Source: Artemisia argyi (Eukaryota > Streptophyta > Magnoliopsida > Asterales > Asteraceae). From it: DNA of 64,000 bases. Positions 60,138 to 64,000 of the stretch are shown here, piece after piece. Where the stretch lies: NCBI GenBank assembly GCA_030686995.1, contig CM060691.1, positions 91,329,743-91,393,742 of the forward strand, read 5' to 3'. A program made the position numbers and the translations under genes. Under the pieces are notes generated by a model. It was not told the origin of the DNA, ran no database searches, and worked only from the letters and a program-made list of their open reading frames with translations. Numbering within the stretch: position 1 is the first letter of the stretch; each line of letters opens with the position of its first letter.

Positions 60138-62237
60138 TCATGAAGTAAGACACAACTTTTCAATACCAAAGCTAGAAAAAGTGAACCAAGGGTTGTTTTG
60201 AAAATTATTGTAATTTTGATAACTTCGTCTATACCCTTGATGATTTTGAGGTCTAAAGAAGCTTTGGTTTGAATAGGAGTTGTATCTCCTTTGATAGTTG
60301 TTGTCTTGGTATTGAGATGACTTTTGATTAAAATTATAAAAGTTTATTCTTTGATTATTTTGAAACGATGGTCTTTGGTTATATGAGGTTGTAGGTTTCA
60401 TATTGGGTGTAGACAAGAGTAGTCTATTATTAACTCGAGGTTGTGTATAACCAAGGCCCTTGCGAGAACCCAAGTTGTAAAGTTGTTTTGGGTTTTCATT
60501 TCTTGCAATAGGAGCTTGGTTACCTCGAGTGCTTACAAAACGAGCTTGAGGAGTAATTGGTTTAATAACATTTCTTGACGTAGATCCAATTTCCCTCAGA
60601 GGCTTGGCGCGTTGATGGCGCGTCAACGCGTCAGGTAACGCGTAAGTCACGGAAATGTTTGGATCTTGGTCTTGACTTGATTTAACAAAACCCATTGGTT
60701 TTGTTAGGCTTACGGGAGTGGTTTTACCTTGTTTTGAAAATCCAAGACCTCCCTTATCTTGAGACACATTTTGGTGACTTATTATTTCTTCTATATCATT
60801 TGTACTTTTCTTATATTTAGAAAAACTTAAAGATTCCTTTTGAAGTTTAGAAACTTTGTCATTCAAAGAGTTAACCTCAAGTGTGAGTTCTTCACATATT
60901 TTACATGGTTCAATCGCCTCTTTGCAATGCTTTAGTGTCTTTACTTCCTTTTCAAGTTCATAAACCTTTTCATTGAATTTGACTTGTTCTTGTTCAAGAA
61001 GGCGCTTTTCTTTAATAACTTTTTCAAAGGTTTTTCTAAAATCATCATTAAACTTAGCTAACTCCTTATTCACTTTTTTCAAGTTGATAATTTCTAAGTT
61101 ATTATAGGAGGAGGAGTTTAGAGGTACCTCAAGTTTTTCTTGAGCCATAAGACAAGTGGCTCCATTTGTTGGTTGTTCCTCGTCTTCACTATCACTCCAA
61201 GCTCTACTGACAAATGCCTTGTTTACTTTCGGCTTAGGACACTCATTAATAAAGTGACCCTTTTCACCACAATTGTAGCATCCTTGGGTGTGCCTAGAGC
61301 TCTCACCAACCTTGTTGTCAACACCTCGGCTTCCACCAAAGTTGTTCCTTCCACGGTTCCCTTGATTCCCAAACCTATTACCACGCCTGAAGTTACTTCC
61401 TCTTATAAAGAACTTTCTAAAGTTCTTTGCCATAAGATTATGTTCTTCATCATTTTCGCCGTCTTCTTCATCACTTCCCTCTTGACTATCACTATCGTCA
61501 CTAGCATGACTCTTAGTGACTTTAGCTTTGAGAGCCAAAGACTTCACTTTCTCCTTCTTGTCCTTGGTGACAACCTTGTCAGTTTCAAGAATCATTTCAT
61601 AGACCTTGAGGTTGCCGATAAGCTCATCAAGAGGAAGTTCCGCCGAATTCCTGGTTTCTTCAATGGCCGTCACCTTTGGCCTCCACTTCACCGGAAGAGC
61701 TTGAAGAAACTTTCTCACATGGTTCTTGTTGTAGAAGCTAGGATCTAGAGCCGTAAGGCTTGTGATAATAGCATTGAACCATGTGTAACCATTGTCAATG
61801 GTTTCTTCATCGGAGATAAAAAAAAACTTCTCATATTGTTGGATGAGTAAGTCGATTTTGCAATTTTTCACTTGAGAGTTCCCTTGATGAGTGATGATGA
61901 GTGAGTGCCAAATTTCCTTGGCGGTTTTGCAAACATGAACCCTCTCGAACTCCGTTCGAGGTATAACATTATAGATCAACATCTTGGCTTCATCATTCTT
62001 ACTGAGCTTTCTCCTATCATCATCATTTAGATCCGAATGTGGTTTTTTCACCAACAACTTTGTTTTGGGGTCTTGCACCATGAACACAAAGTTGCCATTC
62101 TGGATGATTTCCCACAAATCAAGATCTTTGGACCTAACATAGGTCTTAAACCGGGTTTTCCAAAAATAAAAACCATCGGTTTCTAGCAAAGGTGGTCTTT
62201 GCATGGAACACCCCTCAACATAGTTCTCTTGAGCCAT
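60138..62237 (-). CDS. E gag polyprotein, intact frame
   Basis: 699 residues from ATG 62237, 132 bp after the LTR. Structural protein of the virus-like particle. The N-terminus has the copia gag opening (PPLLETDGFYFWKTRFKTYV, DLWEIIQNG) and capsid part (ERVHVCKTAKEIWHSL). A CCHC knuckle CYNCGEKGHFINECPKPK lies at about residues 320-340, a coiled coil at about 375-480, and an Asn/Gln/Tyr-rich tail at the end. Residues about 530-546 are encoded by an ACGCGT-rich block homologous to one in the LTR. This is the longest undamaged frame in the window, although its pol is broken. The stop is at 60138-60140; pol lies in a different frame. Confidence 0.9.
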   Translation of the reverse strand: MAQENYVEGCSMQRPPLLETDGFYFWKTRFKTYVRSKDLDLWEIIQNGNFVFMVQDPKTKLLVKKPHSDLNDDDRRKLSKNDEAKMLIYNVIPRTEFERVHVCKTAKEIWHSLIITHQGNSQVKNCKIDLLIQQYEKFFFISDEETIDNGYTWFNAIITSLTALDPSFYNKNHVRKFLQALPVKWRPKVTAIEETRNSAELPLDELIGNLKVYEMILETDKVVTKDKKEKVKSLALKAKVTKSHASDDSDSQEGSDEEDGENDEEHNLMAKNFRKFFIRGSNFRRGNRFGNQGNRGRNNFGGSRGVDNKVGESSRHTQGCYNCGEKGHFINECPKPKVNKAFVSRAWSDSEDEEQPTNGATCLMAQEKLEVPLNSSSYNNLEIINLKKVNKELAKFNDDFRKTFEKVIKEKRLLEQEQVKFNEKVYELEKEVKTLKHCKEAIEPCKICEELTLEVNSLNDKVSKLQKESLSFSKYKKSTNDIEEIISHQNVSQDKGGLGFSKQGKTTPVSLTKPMGFVKSSQDQDPNISVTYALPDALTRHQRAKPLREIGSTSRNVIKPITPQARFVSTRGNQAPIARNENPKQLYNLGSRKGLGYTQPRVNNRLLLSTPNMKPTTSYNQRPSFQNNQRINFYNFNQKSSQYQDNNYQRRYNSYSNQSFFRPQNHQGYRRSYQNYNNFQNNPWFTFSSFGIEKLCLTS
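60603..60648. repeat. Copy of the LTR's ACGCGT cluster inside E gag
   Basis: TTGGCGCGTTGATGGCGCGT, then CAACGCGTCAGGTAACGCGT. Same words and order as 48601-48640 in the LTR. The gag frame stays open through it. Confidence 0.7.
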
Positions 62238-62355
62238 GGATCTATACTCAACATTGTCAAAAATCTTGGTTAGGATTTTAGATTTTTGAGAAAGAAGTTT
62301 TTGACTTAAAACGGCTTCTCGGGAAGGTTTTAACGCTAAAAAACTTGAGTATTCT

Positions 62356-62367
62356 GCTCTGATACCA
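62356..62367 (-). promoter_or_regulatory. Primer binding site of E
   Basis: GCTCTGATACCA on the plus strand, that is TGGTATCAGAGC on the minus strand, two bases from the LTR. Confidence 0.93.
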
Positions 62368-62369
62368 AT

Positions 62370-64000
62370 TGTAGAACCGTAGGGGGGGGGGGAGGGGGGG
62401 GGGGCGAATACAGTTTCTTCGGATTTTTAGGTGTTTAAAAACTTTAAGCCACGAAGACAACCAAGTGGTCTAAGTAAGAGCAACCAACAACACAATCACA
62501 ACCAAGAGTATATAAAGCGAGTAAAGGACACAACGATATATGCTGGTTCGGGATGGGGGTTTATACCATCCGTACGTCCAGTTGCAAATCCACGACATGA
62601 TACTATTACACTAGTATAATCCTTTCGGTGGACTACAAACCGTTACAATTCACTCTACCGATATTCACCAATATCGATGATCACAAAGAAGGAGTTACTC
62701 CCCAACGGTATTCCGCCCTCGGAAACCACCCAAAAGAATCTCGTGATTCGACTTAACCTAAGGGTCACCAAGACCACTACCAAGACTTCCCACCGGAAGT
62801 ATCAAACCCCAACTAGATCCCCAATGATCTAGGCTTGGTCACCAAGATACAAGACTTCCCTTACAAATAATTGAATGAATTTTTTATCATGCCCTAACCT
62901 AACCTAGAGACTCGATTGTAATAGAAAGGGTATAGATAAGAAGACCCTCGACACAATCACAAGAGTGGATTAAGTTCTTAAGATTCTTCTCTTGCAAGAA
63001 GATGTGTTCTTTCAAAGATGTTAGTGTGTTTAACTAAGAACACAAGATAGAATTAGAGAGATTAGAGAGAAAGAATGTAGAGAGAAAGAGTAACGACAAG
63101 GGGTGAGGAATACAAGAGCCAAGGTGGGGTATTTATAGGCCAAGACCATAAGAAGACCCTCGACACAATCACAAGGTGGGTTTAGTAAGGTTAGGTATTT
63201 AAAAGATCAACGCGTGGGTTATGCGCCAGAGTCTCTGTAAGAATTTTCCCAACACTTGGGTTTTGATCTTTTAAATACCTAACCTTACTAAACCCCCAAT
63301 TGTACTTCACACTAAACCTTAACATTAATTAATCTAAGGTTTACCAACTCAAATAGCCAATTTGGAAAATATTTTGTGAAGTGTTTATTAGAAAGCCAAT
63401 TATCAAAGATAGAAGGAAAGAATGGGTATTCCTCACATGGTATAAAAGAGAGAAGAGAATATGCCATGAGATATTCCTCTATAGGGAAGAGTGTGAGAGG
63501 TTGAGTTAAGAAGTAACCATGGTTAGGTTAGAAGTGTAGAGAATAAACCATGGTTAGGTTAAAGGGTGCATCCAAGGGAATGTTCCATCCTTGGTGTGGT
63601 TAAAGAGTTAACCATGGTTGGGTGAGAATGGGGTTAGTTGAGAAGTAACCATAGTTTGGTTAGATGTGAACCATGGTTGGGTTAAGAGAAGTATATTCCA
63701 AGGAATATTCCATTTCTTGGGGAGGAAGGAGAAATGGATAGTTGAGATGTGTTGTAAGAGAATTAATGGTTGAGATGTAGAGTGTGTAGAGTATGAGTTG
63801 GATTGTGTAAGAGTGAAGAGATGTGTGTAAGGGAATATGTAAGTGTTAGATGTAATGGGGAGCCTAGTGTGTGAAGAGAATGAGATGGTTGTAAGTAGTG
63901 TGTGTATTTTGAAAATAAAGTTTGTTGGAGGTGTAAGAATGTGTAAGAGAATATGTAAGAGTTGGATGTGATGCGGAGCCTAGTGTGTGTAGAGAATGGG
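62370..64000 (-). repeat. 5' LTR of E, incomplete at window edge
   Basis: Starts (plus reading) TGTAGAACCGTAGGGG, with a G10-A-G11 run at 62382-62404. It contains a TATA box (minus TATAAAT, 63131-63137), a perfect 32-bp-arm inverted repeat (63178-63295), four AACCATGGTT palindromes (63515-63678) and the tandem units seen in the 3' LTR. If it is as long as the 3' copy implies, it ends about 1.1 kb past the window. Confidence 0.85.
63178..63295. repeat. Perfect inverted repeat, 32-bp arms, in E U3
   Basis: Arms 63178-63209 (starting GGGTTTAGTAAGG) and 63264-63295 (ending CCTTACTAAACCC) are exact reverse complements around a 54-bp loop that contains ACGCGT. It sits about 40 bp upstream of the minus-strand TATA box. 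Confidence 0.95.

Larger units (their letters stand above)
47179..64000 (-). mobile_element. Ty1/copia retrotransposon E (Sirevirus), interrupted, runs off window
   Basis: Minus-strand element. The 5' LTR starts at 62370 and continues past 64000. The primer site is at 62367-62356, then gag 62237-60138, protease and integrase 60004-58565, an extra ORF 57702-57334 and a multiple polypurine region 48749-49430. The 3' LTR fragment is 48748-47179. RT and RNase H are missing. About 7.9 kb of Tekay-like LTR debris (49431-57313) sits in its 3' part. The multiple GGGGGAG-type tracts and C-run LTR end are Sirevirus traits. Confidence 0.85.

Noticed and set aside
61140..61748. 202-codon plus-strand frame in E gag
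   Set aside because: Antisense shadow of the intact gag frame; no recognisable domain.

Overview
This is a plant nuclear DNA window made almost entirely of nested LTR retrotransposons, and no intact host gene is visible. AT-rich background, plant copia and Athila-type gypsy coding domains, tRNA-Met-type primer sites, long Tekay-like LTRs and mitochondrial-looking insert DNA all point to a dicot. One ORF family (26557-27558) resembles a retroelement family I recall as abundant in daisy-family genomes (Asteraceae, perhaps Anthemideae); that placement is from memory and moderate in confidence.

Layout. (1) 1-1064 and 13913-14152: broken host sequence with exon-like pieces on the minus strand. 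(2) 1065-13912: gypsy element G1 (Athila-like, minus strand) with perfect 5-bp target duplications (GACAT). It holds damaged gag, protease, RT-RNase H and integrase, and its pol is interrupted by a Sirevirus-type LTR (6256-8076) flanked by a 156-bp duplication. (3) 14153-30147: copia/Sirevirus element A (plus). Its gag is interrupted by copia B (15797 to about 20592, truncated before RT). Its 3' LTR is interrupted exactly at the TATA box by G2 (22715-29146), a non-autonomous relative of G1 in which one 334-codon frame replaces all of gag-pol. (4) 30148-32780: more minus-strand exon-like pieces. (5) 32785-37480: mitochondrial-type DNA with a partial tRNA-His, split by a 3.5-kb solo LTR (33494-37025, TSD GATAG). 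(6) 37480-46255: LTR - 1.8 kb interior - LTR of a large non-autonomous Tekay-like element. (7) 46256-47178: inverted fragment of a Tekay-like LTR. (8) 47179-64000: a second Sirevirus, E (minus), whose 3' region is split by about 7.9 kb of Tekay-like LTR debris (49431-57313); its 5' LTR runs off the window.

Patterns worth attention. Elements A and E carry, between pol and the 3' LTR, a small extra gene with the same N-[ND]-H-x2-[GS]-C-x-C-C signature; in E it has its own TATA box. Unrelated LTR families each have a private array of short GC-rich or palindromic words just upstream of the TATA box, and in four elements the same word recurs inside the body of the element. The A leader contains a chain of 42-nt units, each able to form a hairpin, with compensatory stem changes. 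A 476-bp direct duplication plus a 139-bp inverted duplication at 52956-54889 shares an 11-bp microhomology, as expected for a template switch.

All boundaries were read by eye. No alignments or database searches were run, so percent identities, ages and family names need confirmation.
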